Shown piece by piece: positions 35,470 to 44,847 of a stretch of 64,000 bases of DNA. The notes under the pieces were generated by a model. That model did no database searches. It saw only the letters and a program-made list of their open reading frames with translations, and was not told where the DNA came from. How positions within the stretch are numbered: the first letter of the stretch is position 1; the number at the start of each line of letters is the position of its first letter. Source of the stretch: UBA10646 sp046296295 (GTDB lineage: Bacteria; Bacteroidota; Bacteroidia; Chitinophagales; Chitinophagaceae); assembly GCA_046296295.1 (NCBI GenBank), contig JBKBLG010000002.1:62001-126000 (forward strand), given 5' to 3'. The position numbers and the translations under genes are program-made.

Positions 35470-36606
35470 ATGAACACAAACATCAACAGAAAAAATTACG
35501 AAGAATGGTTGCTACTGTATGTAGATAACGAGCTAAGTGCTGCCGAACGTACTGCCGTTGATGCATTTGTAGCACAAAACCCAGATGTAGCCGCCGAGCT
35601 AGCCCTATTACAAGATACCCAACTCACCAACTTACAAGAGCCTACCTTATCCTTTGGCGATATTAGCCATTTGCTAAAATCAGAAACAGCAGCAATTAGT
35701 GCCGAAGAATCAACCTTACTGAGCTATCTCGACAATGAATTAGATGCCGAGGCCACTAAGGCTTTTGAACAAGCACTGCAACAACAACCAACACTTGCAG
35801 CCACATTCGCATTATACCAACAAACCAAGCTTACGCCCGAACACATCGCCTGCCCCAATAAAGAAGCACTTCTACAAAATGAGAAAGAACGCCGAATCGT
35901 ATATTTCCGTTGGTGGCAATATGCGGCCGCAGCTTTAGTTATAGGCGTTTTAGCAACAACAGGTGTACAATTAATGCAACATAAGGGTAACCTTACGGTA
36001 AATGATGACAATATTGCACAAAACCCAACACCTACTAGTAATAACACAAGTAGCAATACAGTAATTAGCACCAAGCCCAACCTTAACAACATTACTAATA
36101 ACAGTACCATAACCTTTGCAGCAACCACTAGTAACCGCAAAGCCAATAAAGCTCTCATTAGCAACGCAGTTAACACCAATAGCCAACCAACTGTTACCAG
36201 CTCAATTGGCAGTAATAATAGCACAATACAACCAGCCGATATTGTAGCAACCACTATCGTGGCTAATGCCATTGCACCTTACCGTATCGATGTTCCTAGC
36301 AACAATACTGCTACCATTATCCCCGAAAATGCTATTGTAGCAACTACTGAAAAAAAATCTGACAACAACAGTAACATTATACACCAAGCATCGTACAACA
36401 TAGTAGATACTGAAGCCGATGATAACAGTGTATATATCGGTGCTTTTGAACTCAATAAAACTAAAGTCAAAGGCCTTATACGCAAGGCAGGCAGGCTGTT
36501 CAACAAAAAAGCCAAAGCCGCCGATGCAGAAGAAACAAACAACACCAACACATCGAACAATGGCAAACTGCAGATTGCCGGCTTCGAAGTACAACGCACC
36601 AAATAA
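35470..36606 (+). CDS. Anti-sigma-factor-like membrane protein with duplicated N-terminal domain
   Basis: The cytoplasmic part contains two copies of a helical anti-sigma-like unit, residues 12-53 and 81-122 (shared pattern LLxYxDNELxAE...QxPxxAAxxALxQxTxLT). There is one transmembrane helix near residues 148-170 (WWQYAAAALVIGVLATTG). A long low-complexity periplasmic region rich in Asn, Thr and Ser (about 175-320) leads to a conserved-looking tail (SVYIGAFELNKTKVKGLIRKAGRLF). It follows the sigma gene by 15 bp, and its likely job is to hold that sigma factor at the membrane. It lacks the His-Cys zinc motif of zf-HC2 anti-sigmas. Length 378 residues. Confidence 0.72.
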   Translation: MNTNINRKNYEEWLLLYVDNELSAAERTAVDAFVAQNPDVAAELALLQDTQLTNLQEPTLSFGDISHLLKSETAAISAEESTLLSYLDNELDAEATKAFEQALQQQPTLAATFALYQQTKLTPEHIACPNKEALLQNEKERRIVYFRWWQYAAAALVIGVLATTGVQLMQHKGNLTVNDDNIAQNPTPTSNNTSSNTVISTKPNLNNITNNSTITFAATTSNRKANKALISNAVNTNSQPTVTSSIGSNNSTIQPADIVATTIVANAIAPYRIDVPSNNTATIIPENAIVATTEKKSDNNSNIIHQASYNIVDTEADDNSVYIGAFELNKTKVKGLIRKAGRLFNKKAKAADAEETNNTNTSNNGKLQIAGFEVQRTK

Positions 36607-36631
36607 ACTTTATAAAATAGAAACATTTGTT

Positions 36632-37513
36632 ATGAAACAAACTTTACTTACAGCAGCCACGCTGTTGTCTATCAACACTTTTGCCCAAACCAATACTACC
36701 GACACAACCAAGGCCACACAACCCGATACATTAAAAGTGGGCAACTTTATCATCATCAAAAATAAAGATGGCAAAAGCCCCAACTCCATCGATAAAAAAG
36801 ATAAAACATTCACCATCAACATTGGCGAATCAAAACGCAACAACAAAAGCAACGTAAGCACCAATTGGTGGATACTAGATTTAGGTTTTGCCAACCTCCG
36901 CGATGAAACCAATTACGGCACCTTCCGTACACAAGCACCAAATTTTTACCCTACTGTAGGCCGTGCCACACCTGTAACAGAAAATAGCTTTCAACTTCGT
37001 AATGGCAAAAGCAGCAATGTGAACATTTGGGTATTCATGCAAAAACTCAACATTGCCAAACACAAACTCAACCTTAAATATGGTTTAGGCTTAGAAATGT
37101 ACAACTACCGTTACGATAGCCGTATCAGCTACCGCCGCGACCCCGCTACTTTTGTATTCAACGATACCATTAGCTTCAGCAAAAACAAGCTCTATGCAAG
37201 CTATGCCACCATTCCGCTCATGCTTAACTTTCAAGCCAACCCCGATAAGCGAAATAGCTTTAGTGCTAGTGTAGGTATTAGTGCAGGCTACCTCATTGCA
37301 AGCCGCAACAAACAAGTAAGCAGCGAACGTGGTAAAGAAAAGTACCGCGGCGATTTAAACCTAGAACCTTGGCGCCTTGCAGCCATTGCAGAACTAGGGC
37401 TCGGTCCGGTACGCTTGTACGGTAGCTACAGCTTTAATAGCCTTCATAAAACTGATCGTACTGGTTTAGAACAATACCCTTACGCCATTGGTATTCGTTT
37501 CAGCAACTGGTAA
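36632..37513 (+). CDS. Predicted outer-membrane beta-barrel protein
   Basis: A secreted protein of 293 residues: signal peptide MKQTLLTAATLLSINTFAQ, then a linker rich in Thr, Asp and Lys. A predicted barrel follows with alternating strands (LNLKYGLGLEMYNYRYDSRI, FSASVGISAGYLIASRN, PVRLYGSYSFNSLHK) and a terminal Trp (GIRFSNW). The start is placed at the ATG at 36632, since the in-frame reading before it overlaps the anti-sigma gene. It is the third gene of the sigma/anti-sigma operon and may be its output or its signal source. No specific function is recognised. Confidence 0.75.
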   Translation: MKQTLLTAATLLSINTFAQTNTTDTTKATQPDTLKVGNFIIIKNKDGKSPNSIDKKDKTFTINIGESKRNNKSNVSTNWWILDLGFANLRDETNYGTFRTQAPNFYPTVGRATPVTENSFQLRNGKSSNVNIWVFMQKLNIAKHKLNLKYGLGLEMYNYRYDSRISYRRDPATFVFNDTISFSKNKLYASYATIPLMLNFQANPDKRNSFSASVGISAGYLIASRNKQVSSERGKEKYRGDLNLEPWRLAAIAELGLGPVRLYGSYSFNSLHKTDRTGLEQYPYAIGIRFSNW

Positions 37514-37543
37514 CAACAATAATTATCTCCAACAACCCTAAAC

Positions 37544-37568
37544 AAATGCCCACCTAGCGTGGGCATTT
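37544..37568 (+). terminator. Terminator of the sigma/anti-sigma operon
   Basis: AAATGCCCAC (37544-37553) and GTGGGCATTT (37559-37568) form a perfect 10-bp stem with a 5-nt loop. The T run is short and merges with a TTTTACGTAAGT word at 37566. Confidence 0.7.
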
Positions 37569-37580
37569 TACGTAAGTATA

Positions 37581-37594
37581 CCTTACGGTAAATG
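37581..37594 (-). repeat. Iterated 14-mer word, intergenic copy
   Basis: CCTTACGGTAAATG is an exact copy of the word. It is preceded at 37566-37577 by TTTTACGTAAGT, the shorter related word, so both kinds sit side by side in this gap. Confidence 0.7.
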
Positions 37595-37645
37595 CCTACG
37601 CACCAAGCCAACAGAAAGCACTTACATTTACCCAAAACTTGCTAT

Positions 37646-38107
37646 ATGGAAGCCAAAATTGAGTTTTTGAAAACCAAATTCATCCCACTATTACAAACCA
37701 TTCCACCCAACACCAAAGGCCAATGGGGCGTATTAAGCCTACAACAAATGATTGAACACATGGGCGATGCGTTCAAAAATGCAGCCGGAAAATTGATATT
37801 ACCACCTTTAACCAGCGGCGAAACACTTGAAAAAATGAGAGCTTTTCTCATGAGCGAAAAACCATTTAAAGAAAACACCCAAAACCCTTACATGGATGCT
37901 AAAGGTGCCCCTACTCGACAGCCCAATGTAACGGCTGCCATCAGCCGTTTAGAAAAAAGTATTGCCGATTTTTTCAATCACTTCGCAGCCAACCCCAACG
38001 CTACTACCAGCAACGCCTTTTTTGGCGAGCTTACCTTCGAACAAAATGTGCAGTTATTATACAAGCATGCGCTACACCACCTAAAACAGTTTGGAGTGGT
38101 TGTATAG
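37646..38107 (+). CDS. DinB-superfamily protein (DUF1569-like)
   Basis: A 153-residue helical protein with the pattern of DUF1569/DinB-like proteins: LSLQQMIEHMGDAFKNAAG near residue 30, with the first conserved His, and LLYKHALHHLKQFGV at the end, with a His pair that in DinB relatives helps bind a metal. The middle part has NPYMDAKGAPTRQPNV. The start is the ATG at 37646; the upstream in-frame codons run through the repeat word. The function is unknown. It stands alone between two unrelated units. Confidence 0.72.
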   Translation: MEAKIEFLKTKFIPLLQTIPPNTKGQWGVLSLQQMIEHMGDAFKNAAGKLILPPLTSGETLEKMRAFLMSEKPFKENTQNPYMDAKGAPTRQPNVTAAISRLEKSIADFFNHFAANPNATTSNAFFGELTFEQNVQLLYKHALHHLKQFGVVV

Positions 38108-38192
38108 CAAAACTTACCTGCATTAATTATACAACAATTCGCAACACAATCAACTAACAGTCATTAGTTTTGTAAGCAATCAACAGCATACT

Positions 38193-40247
38193 ATGCAACA
38201 ACTCGAAAATTATATTTTAGGTAGTTGGATCAAAGGCGATGGGCAAGGCCAAACTTTATACAATGCAGTAACCGGAGCACCCAACTTCGCAGCAAGCACT
38301 AAAGGCCTCGATTTTAAAGAAATACTCCATTATGCCAGAGAAGTTGGCAATCCGGCCTTACGGAAAATGACCTTTCACGAAAGAGGCCTCATGTTAAAGG
38401 CTTTAGCCTTGCACCTACGCAATCACTTACCCAAATTTTACGAATTATCGTATCAAACAGGTGCAACCAAAGCCGATAGCTGGATAGATATTGAAGGTGG
38501 TATTGGCAACTTATTTGCCAATGCAAGCCTACGCCGAAAATTTCCAAACGAACCCTTTTGCCTCGATGGCGACCCTCATAGCTTGGGCAAGGCGGGCACC
38601 TTTATGGGCCACCACCTTTTGGTTCCTAAAGAAGGCGTAGCGGTGCATATTAACGCGTTTAACTTTCCCGTATGGGGCATGCTAGAAAAAATAGCAGTGA
38701 ACTTATTAGCAGGTGTACCCGCCGTGGTGAAACCAGCTACTGTTACTAGCTTTTTAACCGAAGCCGTAGTACGTGAAATTGCTGCGAGTGGTATTTTACC
38801 GCAAGGTGCACTTCAACTCATTTGTGGCAGTGCCGGCGATATGCTATCGCATGTTACAGCACAAGATGTAGTAACCTTTACAGGAAGTGCACACACAGGT
38901 TTAATGCTCAGAAGCAGTGAGCAAATACTAGCGAACAATGTTCCTTTTAACATGGAAGCTGATAGCCTGAACTGTATTGTGCTGGGTAAAGATGTTACAC
39001 CCGATATGCCAGAGTGGGATATATTTATAAAAGAGGTACGCAAAGAAATGACGGTGAAATGCGGCCAAAAATGTACCGCTATCCGTAGAATTTTTGTACC
39101 TGAAGACAAAATAGATGATGTACGCATTGCCCTTGGCAAAGCATTAGCACAAACCACTATTGGCAACCCACTCAATGAAAAGGTGCGTATGGGTGCACTA
39201 GCCGGCAATACACAACGTAACGAAGTACGTGAACAGGTTCAAAAACTACTTGCTAGTAGTCAAATTATTTATGGCAGCTTAGATAGTGTTGAAGTGATTG
39301 ATGCCGATGCACAAACCGGAGCATTTATGAGTCCGATTTTATTGCTTAACGAAAACCCATTTAACAGCCAAGAGGTACACGAAGTAGAGGCGTTCGGCCC
39401 GGTAAGTACACTCATGCCATATCGTACTACCGATGAAGCTATACAGCTTGCTAAAATGGGCAAAGGCTCGTTGGTGAGCAGTATTGTAACGGCCGATGCT
39501 AGCATTGCCAAAAACTTTGTATTAGGTGCTGGTGCATGGCATGGTAGAATGTTAGTACTCAATGCACAATGTGCGAAAGAAAGTACAGGCCATGGTAGTC
39601 CGTTACCATTATTAGTACATGGCGGCCCAGGTCGTGCTGGTGGTGGCGAAGAAATGGGAGGTATGCGTGGTGTTAAACATTACATGCAACGTGTGGCAAT
39701 ACAAGGTAGTCCGGAAATGATTACTGCTATTACCAATCAATATATGCCGGGTGCGGCCGGAATTGCAACAAGAGTACATCCATTTGAGAAGTACTTTGAA
39801 GAACTTACTATTGGTGAGCAAATTGTAACAGGCAAGCGTACTATTACCGATGCCGACATTAAAGCATTTGCCAACCTAAGTTGGGATCATTTCTATGCTC
39901 ATACCGATCATACCAGTTTGGAAGGCACATTGTTTGAACAACCAGTAGCACATGGGTACTTCATTATGAGTGCAGCGGCAGGTTTGTTTGTGCCTGGTAG
40001 CAAAAAAAACCCGGTATTACTAAATTATGGTATTGATGAATTACGCTTCACTAAGCCTGTATATGCTGGCACCACTATTCACGTACGCTTTACTTGTAAA
40101 GAAAAACTACCACAAGAATTAAAAGACGAGAAAGATATACCTAAAGGTATTGTAAAATGGTACGTAGAAATATTTGATGATAGTGAGAACCCTATTGTTG
40201 GTGTTGCTACTATTTTAACGATGGTTAAAATGCAATCACAAGTGTAG
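38193..40247 (+). CDS. paaZ: Bifunctional oxepin-CoA hydrolase/semialdehyde dehydrogenase PaaZ
   Basis: PaaZ opens the oxepin ring in the aerobic phenylacetyl-CoA pathway and oxidises the aldehyde formed. The N-terminal 520 residues are an aldehyde dehydrogenase with catalytic Cys294 in KCGQKCTAIRR and the general-base Glu in FNMEADSLN. The C-terminal 150 residues are a MaoC-type hydratase with SWDHFYAHTDH (Asp and His of the active site) and VAHGYFIMSAAAGLF. The length of 684 residues is normal for the fusion. No other paa gene (paaABCDE, G, H, J, K) is in the window, so it is either an isolated piece of a dispersed pathway or used for another CoA-thioester. Confidence 0.92.
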   Translation: MQQLENYILGSWIKGDGQGQTLYNAVTGAPNFAASTKGLDFKEILHYAREVGNPALRKMTFHERGLMLKALALHLRNHLPKFYELSYQTGATKADSWIDIEGGIGNLFANASLRRKFPNEPFCLDGDPHSLGKAGTFMGHHLLVPKEGVAVHINAFNFPVWGMLEKIAVNLLAGVPAVVKPATVTSFLTEAVVREIAASGILPQGALQLICGSAGDMLSHVTAQDVVTFTGSAHTGLMLRSSEQILANNVPFNMEADSLNCIVLGKDVTPDMPEWDIFIKEVRKEMTVKCGQKCTAIRRIFVPEDKIDDVRIALGKALAQTTIGNPLNEKVRMGALAGNTQRNEVREQVQKLLASSQIIYGSLDSVEVIDADAQTGAFMSPILLLNENPFNSQEVHEVEAFGPVSTLMPYRTTDEAIQLAKMGKGSLVSSIVTADASIAKNFVLGAGAWHGRMLVLNAQCAKESTGHGSPLPLLVHGGPGRAGGGEEMGGMRGVKHYMQRVAIQGSPEMITAITNQYMPGAAGIATRVHPFEKYFEELTIGEQIVTGKRTITDADIKAFANLSWDHFYAHTDHTSLEGTLFEQPVAHGYFIMSAAAGLFVPGSKKNPVLLNYGIDELRFTKPVYAGTTIHVRFTCKEKLPQELKDEKDIPKGIVKWYVEIFDDSENPIVGVATILTMVKMQSQV

Positions 40248-40279
40248 CCATACTTACGTAAAATATGTATGCAATATGC

Positions 40280-40318
40280 AATAACAATGGGGTGCCTTTC
40301 AGGCACCCCATTGTTATT
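40280..40318. terminator. Bidirectional terminator between paaZ and a methyltransferase gene
   Basis: A perfect 18-bp stem (40280-40297 with 40301-40318) has a 3-nt loop and lies between two convergent genes. It has AT-rich feet on both sides instead of a long T run. Confidence 0.8.
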
Positions 40319-40348
40319 GAAGCTATAAAAAACTGTTTTTTTAAGCAG

Positions 40349-41014
40349 CTATGCTTTTGTTCCAGCAGCTATGTATTGTATTGCCCACCACCCCTCTAAC
40401 AAGCCCAAGGTGATGTTATTGGCCAAGGAAAGTGTTGATTGTGCTTGCAGCTTATAACTTGGGTATGCTTTTACCTCAGCTATACCTGCACCCTGCATCA
40501 TTTCAATCAGATTTTTCTTGCAGAAAAAACGCAAATGTGTTTTATCCATAATACCAGATGACTCATACTGAAATGTTCCTTTAAACAAAATATTCCAAGC
40601 TACTTTCACAAACTGAATATTGGGAACACTTACAATAACAGTACCACCTTTTTTTACGAAAGGCATATACTTTGCTAAAACCGTCCAAGGATCTCTAAGG
40701 TGCTCAAGTACATCGCCGAATATAATAACATCAAAAAATGCTTCCTCATAATGCGGTTCAAATAGTTCAACATCGGCAATTACAAAATCGTCTATTAGAG
40801 GATTTTTTTGTTCCGATGCAGGTAGCTCAAACAACTCCACACCAGCACAGTATGCTGCGTAACCACTCGTTTTTAATGCTAATAAGGTGTATCCACCAGA
40901 TGCTCCAACTTCAAGAATACGTTGTTCTTTTTGCTTAGGAACAAGTTTCATTAAGTCGGTTCTTGCATTCTTATAATAAGAAGTAGATTTTTCAAGATAA
41001 TAGGCATCAAGCAT
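40349..41014 (-). CDS. Class I SAM-dependent methyltransferase
   Basis: SAM-binding motif I is ILEVGASGGYTLLALKTSGY (about residues 34-53). The acidic second motif FDVIIFGDVLEHLRDPW and the VSVPNIQFV strand follow, as in the Methyltransf_23 group. The length of 221 residues is typical. Members often act on sugars or small molecules in cell-surface synthesis, but the substrate is not readable. It stands alone, 51 bp upstream of feoB's end and on the same strand. Confidence 0.85.
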   Translation of the reverse strand: MLDAYYLEKSTSYYKNARTDLMKLVPKQKEQRILEVGASGGYTLLALKTSGYAAYCAGVELFELPASEQKNPLIDDFVIADVELFEPHYEEAFFDVIIFGDVLEHLRDPWTVLAKYMPFVKKGGTVIVSVPNIQFVKVAWNILFKGTFQYESSGIMDKTHLRFFCKKNLIEMMQGAGIAEVKAYPSYKLQAQSTLSLANNITLGLLEGWWAIQYIAAGTKA

Positions 41015-41065
41015 ATGGTTGTATTATTGGGATTAAACTTCGTTTTGGTGCCCAAAATAATACAT

Positions 41066-43186
41066 TTAGCTAAAAATTTGATATATTATCCAACTCATAC
41101 CATAGGCCAGCACCGTCATATAGATTAATTGTATAGTAGGCCACTTCCAACTTTTTGTTTCACGCTTTACCACTGCTAGCGTACTCATACATTGCATAGC
41201 TAGCACATAAAACACCATTAAACTCAAAGCAGTTGCTATATTATACACGGGGGTACCGTCGGCTCTTACGGCAGCCTGCATTTTTTCGCGTAGGCTTGCA
41301 TCTTCAGCTTCATCTACACTGTATAATGTGGCCATGGTGCCTACAAATACCTCACGTGCTGCAAAACTTGTTACTAATGCAATACCAATTTTCCAATCGA
41401 ACCCCAGCGGTGCAATAGATGGCTCAATAGTTCTGCCGATAACGCCGGCATAGCTAAATTGCAGTTTTTCTGTTTGCCACGCTTTTTCCAGATTTAGTTT
41501 CAAACTATCGCTTTGCGCTGTAGCTATTGCGGCTTCGTACTTGGCATTAACAGCATCTATTTTACCGGAAGGGCCATAATTACTCAAAAACCAAATAAGC
41601 AAGCTTATTAGCATGATGATCTTACCAGCATCGGTCACAAAAATTTTAGCTTTTTCTACCATTGTGATACCTGCATTTTTCCAACGAGGACTCCGATAAG
41701 TCGGCAACTCCAGAATAAAGAAACTTTTCTCTTGTATGTTAATGAGTAATTTTAAAACTAAACTTACCAAAAGGGCCATTACCACACCAAGTAAATACAA
41801 CCCCATCATTACCAAGCCTTGTAAGCTAAGCCAACCCATGTAATAATGATCAGGCACTACTAAAGCAATTAGAATGGTAAATACAGGTAGGCGGGCACTA
41901 CAACTAAGTAACGGTGTTACCATAATTGTAAGTAATCGTTCTTTTCTGTTTTCAATAGCTCTTGCACTCATAATGGCAGGTACGGCACAAGCAAAGCCAC
42001 TAATCATAGGCATCACACTCTTGCCGTTTAGGCCCACTTTTCGCATGAGCTTATCACTTAAAAACGAAATACGAGCCATGTAACCAGTGTCTTCTAACAG
42101 CGTTATTAGGCCAAACAAAATCATGATTTGTGGCACAAATACCAAGATACCACTTAAGCCGGCCACCAACCCATTAATAATTAAATCGCTCCACCAACCT
42201 TGCGGTAAATGGTTGGCCAACCAACCACCAAGCCAAGAAAATCCTGCCTCAATCGCATCCATCGGATAGCTAGCAAGCCAAAAAATACTCTGGAATAATA
42301 GAAAAAGGGTTCCCAACAAAATCACGTAACCCCAAATACGATGGAGTAAAATGTTATCGAGCTTTTCAGTGAATAGCTTTTTTTGTAGCGGATCGGGTTC
42401 AACTACTGCCTGCTGCATAATTTGCCTGATGCGAGCATACCGTTGTACAATTTCGTTAGCCTGCGTTTTGGTAGGGTTAAATAGAGTTTCGATTTCAATT
42501 TGCTCTATTGCTTGCTGTTCTTTTGCTGTTAAAGGAAACTGCTCGTGATGAATCAAATAATGTATTGCAGCATAATTCGTTAGTTCCGGATACAAGGCCC
42601 GCACCTTTGCTATTGCTTCGGGTGCCAATTCTTGATTCTGTATAAATTGATAAGTGGGCGGTGCATGTAAGTTTTTGGTTTTCGCCAACAAGGTTTTCTT
42701 CAATTGTGCAATACCTTTTTCCTTTCTCGGATTAATAGGCACTACCGGCACACCTAATTCACGCTCTAGTTCAGGAATATCAATATCAATACCTTTTGTT
42801 CTCGCCAAATCCATCATCGTTAAGGCCACCACTACCGGATACTTTAAGTCGATGATTTGACTACAAAATAACAAATTACGTTTTAGGTTGCTGGCATCGG
42901 CTACTAGTAAAACAACATCGGGTTTAATAGCTCCATCTACCTGCATTAGTACCTTATAGGCAACCCATTCATCGGCTCTTCGTGGATATAAGCTATAAGT
43001 TCCGGGTAAGTCTATCAGATTTACTGTTGTATCGGCATCTAACTTTGTGATACCTGTTTTTTTATCTACCGTAACACCCGGGAAGTTTCCCACTTTTTGA
43101 TTTAAGCCCGTAAGTACATTAAACAATGAGCTTTTACCACTATTAGGGTTACCAACCAATGCTATATTAAGACGAGAGCTTTCCAA
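41066..43186 (-). CDS. feoB: Ferrous iron transporter FeoB
   Basis: FeoB takes up Fe(II) across the inner membrane. The N-terminal G domain has G1 GNPNSGKSSLFN (residues 11-22), G3 DLPGTYSLYP and G4 TMMD. It is followed by a helical spacer and two Gate regions (FVPQIMILFGLITLLEDTGYMARISF written in part; ISGFACAVPAIMSARAIENRKER in part). About ten membrane helices are seen and the length, 706 residues, is normal. No FeoA gene lies beside it and no FeoA domain is fused, which is unusual but not unknown. The leader carries a TATTTTTG box (43208-43215). Confidence 0.93.
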   Translation of the reverse strand: MESSRLNIALVGNPNSGKSSLFNVLTGLNQKVGNFPGVTVDKKTGITKLDADTTVNLIDLPGTYSLYPRRADEWVAYKVLMQVDGAIKPDVVLLVADASNLKRNLLFCSQIIDLKYPVVVALTMMDLARTKGIDIDIPELERELGVPVVPINPRKEKGIAQLKKTLLAKTKNLHAPPTYQFIQNQELAPEAIAKVRALYPELTNYAAIHYLIHHEQFPLTAKEQQAIEQIEIETLFNPTKTQANEIVQRYARIRQIMQQAVVEPDPLQKKLFTEKLDNILLHRIWGYVILLGTLFLLFQSIFWLASYPMDAIEAGFSWLGGWLANHLPQGWWSDLIINGLVAGLSGILVFVPQIMILFGLITLLEDTGYMARISFLSDKLMRKVGLNGKSVMPMISGFACAVPAIMSARAIENRKERLLTIMVTPLLSCSARLPVFTILIALVVPDHYYMGWLSLQGLVMMGLYLLGVVMALLVSLVLKLLINIQEKSFFILELPTYRSPRWKNAGITMVEKAKIFVTDAGKIIMLISLLIWFLSNYGPSGKIDAVNAKYEAAIATAQSDSLKLNLEKAWQTEKLQFSYAGVIGRTIEPSIAPLGFDWKIGIALVTSFAAREVFVGTMATLYSVDEAEDASLREKMQAAVRADGTPVYNIATALSLMVFYVLAMQCMSTLAVVKRETKSWKWPTIQLIYMTVLAYGMSWIIYQIFS

Positions 43187-43272
43187 CAGTACTTATTTAA
43201 GTGGAGGCAAAAATAACTTTTACGTAAGTAATACCTTACGATAAGAGGAACTACGCTTATCAAATCGGAAAC

Positions 43273-44055
43273 TTATACCGTTACATGATACTTTTTTTGG
43301 GTAGTAGGTGTTGGGTTTAAGCTAACTGTGGCTGCAATTACTGCATAAGCGGGAGCCAATAGCCAACCAATTACAGGTATCAAATGCATCAAGTAAAAAA
43401 TGATGCCGTTACCAATGGCTAAGCCTTTATTGCGACCGATAAAGAAAATACTTTCTTCCGCCGTCATTTTCTTACGTTCACAACTATAATCAAGCATTGA
43501 AAAGCCATAATAGTAACATTCGATAAGTAATGCAAGTAACGGTGTAATCCACCCCACTAAAGGCATGAATGAAAGTAAGAGAATACTAAAAGTATAAACC
43601 GTTTGCCACAGGGTATTACGCAGGGCTATTTGTATACCCCGAAATACATCTTTCCATAATTGTTGCCAGCTAAAAGTGTGTGTTTTACCATCTATTATCG
43701 CTTCTGTTTTTTCACTTAAATAAGCGAATACAGGTGAGCCAATAATTAACCAAACATATTTGAACAACGAAAAGTAAAACAACATTAATACAAGCCACAG
43801 CATTACGCCTGTAAGGGTAAACAAAAAACTAAGTATACCACTATCAACGGCTGCAAGCCATTTGTCTAGGCTGGTTATTCTCCAAATCCATCCAATAAAG
43901 CTGCTCGCACTGCTGCCAAAAAAATACATACTCACCCCAAATAGTAAGGCGTACAGTATTCCGGGTAATACAATCCACTTCCACAGCTTATGCTTTTGAA
44001 TAAGCTGATGTGCCTTATAATAGCTCTTAAATGCAAGTATTAACGCTTTTAGCAC
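43273..44055 (-). CDS. EI24/CysZ-like membrane protein
   Basis: A 260-residue membrane protein of the EI24 (CysZ-like) family. It begins LKALILAFKSYYKAHQLIQK, has hydrophobic segments near residues 28-48, 75-105, 150-185 and 215-240, and contains ECYYYGFSMLDYSCERKKM and GRNKGLAIGNGIIFYLMHLIP. CysZ of E. coli is a sulfate permease; many relatives have no known job. Its feoB neighbour on the same strand is 86 bp downstream. Confidence 0.75.
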   Translation of the reverse strand: MLKALILAFKSYYKAHQLIQKHKLWKWIVLPGILYALLFGVSMYFFGSSASSFIGWIWRITSLDKWLAAVDSGILSFLFTLTGVMLWLVLMLFYFSLFKYVWLIIGSPVFAYLSEKTEAIIDGKTHTFSWQQLWKDVFRGIQIALRNTLWQTVYTFSILLLSFMPLVGWITPLLALLIECYYYGFSMLDYSCERKKMTAEESIFFIGRNKGLAIGNGIIFYLMHLIPVIGWLLAPAYAVIAATVSLNPTPTTQKKYHVTV

Positions 44056-44093
44056 AAGAATGTATTTTGCGGTAAATGTAACCTTTCGGTGTT

Positions 44094-44702
44094 ATGCAAC
44101 TACTACCACATTGGGAAAAACTACCTACTGCATACTTTCTGCACAACAACGTAGTAGTACTTGCGCAAGATTTGTTGGGCAAAATTATTGTAACCAACAT
44201 AGATGCACAGCTTACAGCAGCCCGTATTGTAGAAACAGAAGCTTACCAAGGCATTACCGATAAGGCCTGCCATGCCTATGGCAATCGCCGTACAGCACGC
44301 ACCGAAATCATGTATGCTGCAGGCGGTGTTACTTATGTGTATTTATGCTACGGCATGCATTACTTATGCAATGTGGTTACCAATACCATCAACCAGCCCG
44401 AAGCAGTTCTCATAAGAGCAGCCGAACCCATCATCGGTGAATCCATCATGCAAGCACGATGCCAACATAAAGGACTGCCTACACAAGGACCAGGCAAACT
44501 CTCGAAAGCTTTGGGCATTACCAAAGCACTCAATGGCTATTCGTTACAAAGCGATACCATTTGTATTGTTAGCGATGGCTATACGTACCCAGCCGATAGC
44601 ATTAAAAGCAGTCCACGTATTGGCGTTGCTTATGCCGGAGCAGACGCTTTGCTGCCTTACCGCTTTTTTGTGTGCAATAACAAATATGTAAGTGGTAAGT
44701 AA
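44094..44702 (+). CDS. mpg: 3-methyladenine DNA glycosylase
   Basis: Mpg/AAG-type glycosylase removes alkylated and deaminated purines from DNA. The family core ARIVETEAYQGITDKACHAYG (shown in part: RIVETEAYQG) includes the catalytic Glu. RTARTEIMYAAGGVTYVYL and YGMHYLCNVVT follow. GPGKLSKALGI is the later conserved loop. It is 202 residues long. The gene is divergent from the EI24 gene, and a TTTTGCGGTAAATG word lies 16 bp before its start. Confidence 0.92.
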   Translation: MQLLPHWEKLPTAYFLHNNVVVLAQDLLGKIIVTNIDAQLTAARIVETEAYQGITDKACHAYGNRRTARTEIMYAAGGVTYVYLCYGMHYLCNVVTNTINQPEAVLIRAAEPIIGESIMQARCQHKGLPTQGPGKLSKALGITKALNGYSLQSDTICIVSDGYTYPADSIKSSPRIGVAYAGADALLPYRFFVCNNKYVSGK

Positions 44703-44707
44703 GAGTA

Positions 44708-44721
44708 CCTTACGGTAAATG
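44708..44721 (-). repeat. Iterated 14-mer word, intergenic copy
   Basis: CCTTACGGTAAATG, an exact copy, begins six bases after the mpg stop codon. Confidence 0.7.
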
Positions 44722-44847
44722 ACGATACAGAACGAACCAGCGAAATCAATAAAGGCAATCGTATTGTTCAATAAATTTTACGAATAAAGGCTGAACGGTA
44801 AAACAAAAACTGGATCATGACGTTTAAGCTAGTGCAAACCACTGCTT

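Noticed and set aside
35724..36272. 182-codon minus-strand ORF opposite the anti-sigma gene
   Set aside because: It is an artefact of the Asn/Thr/Ser-rich repeat codons of the real gene, giving a Leu/Val/Ala-rich reading without domains.
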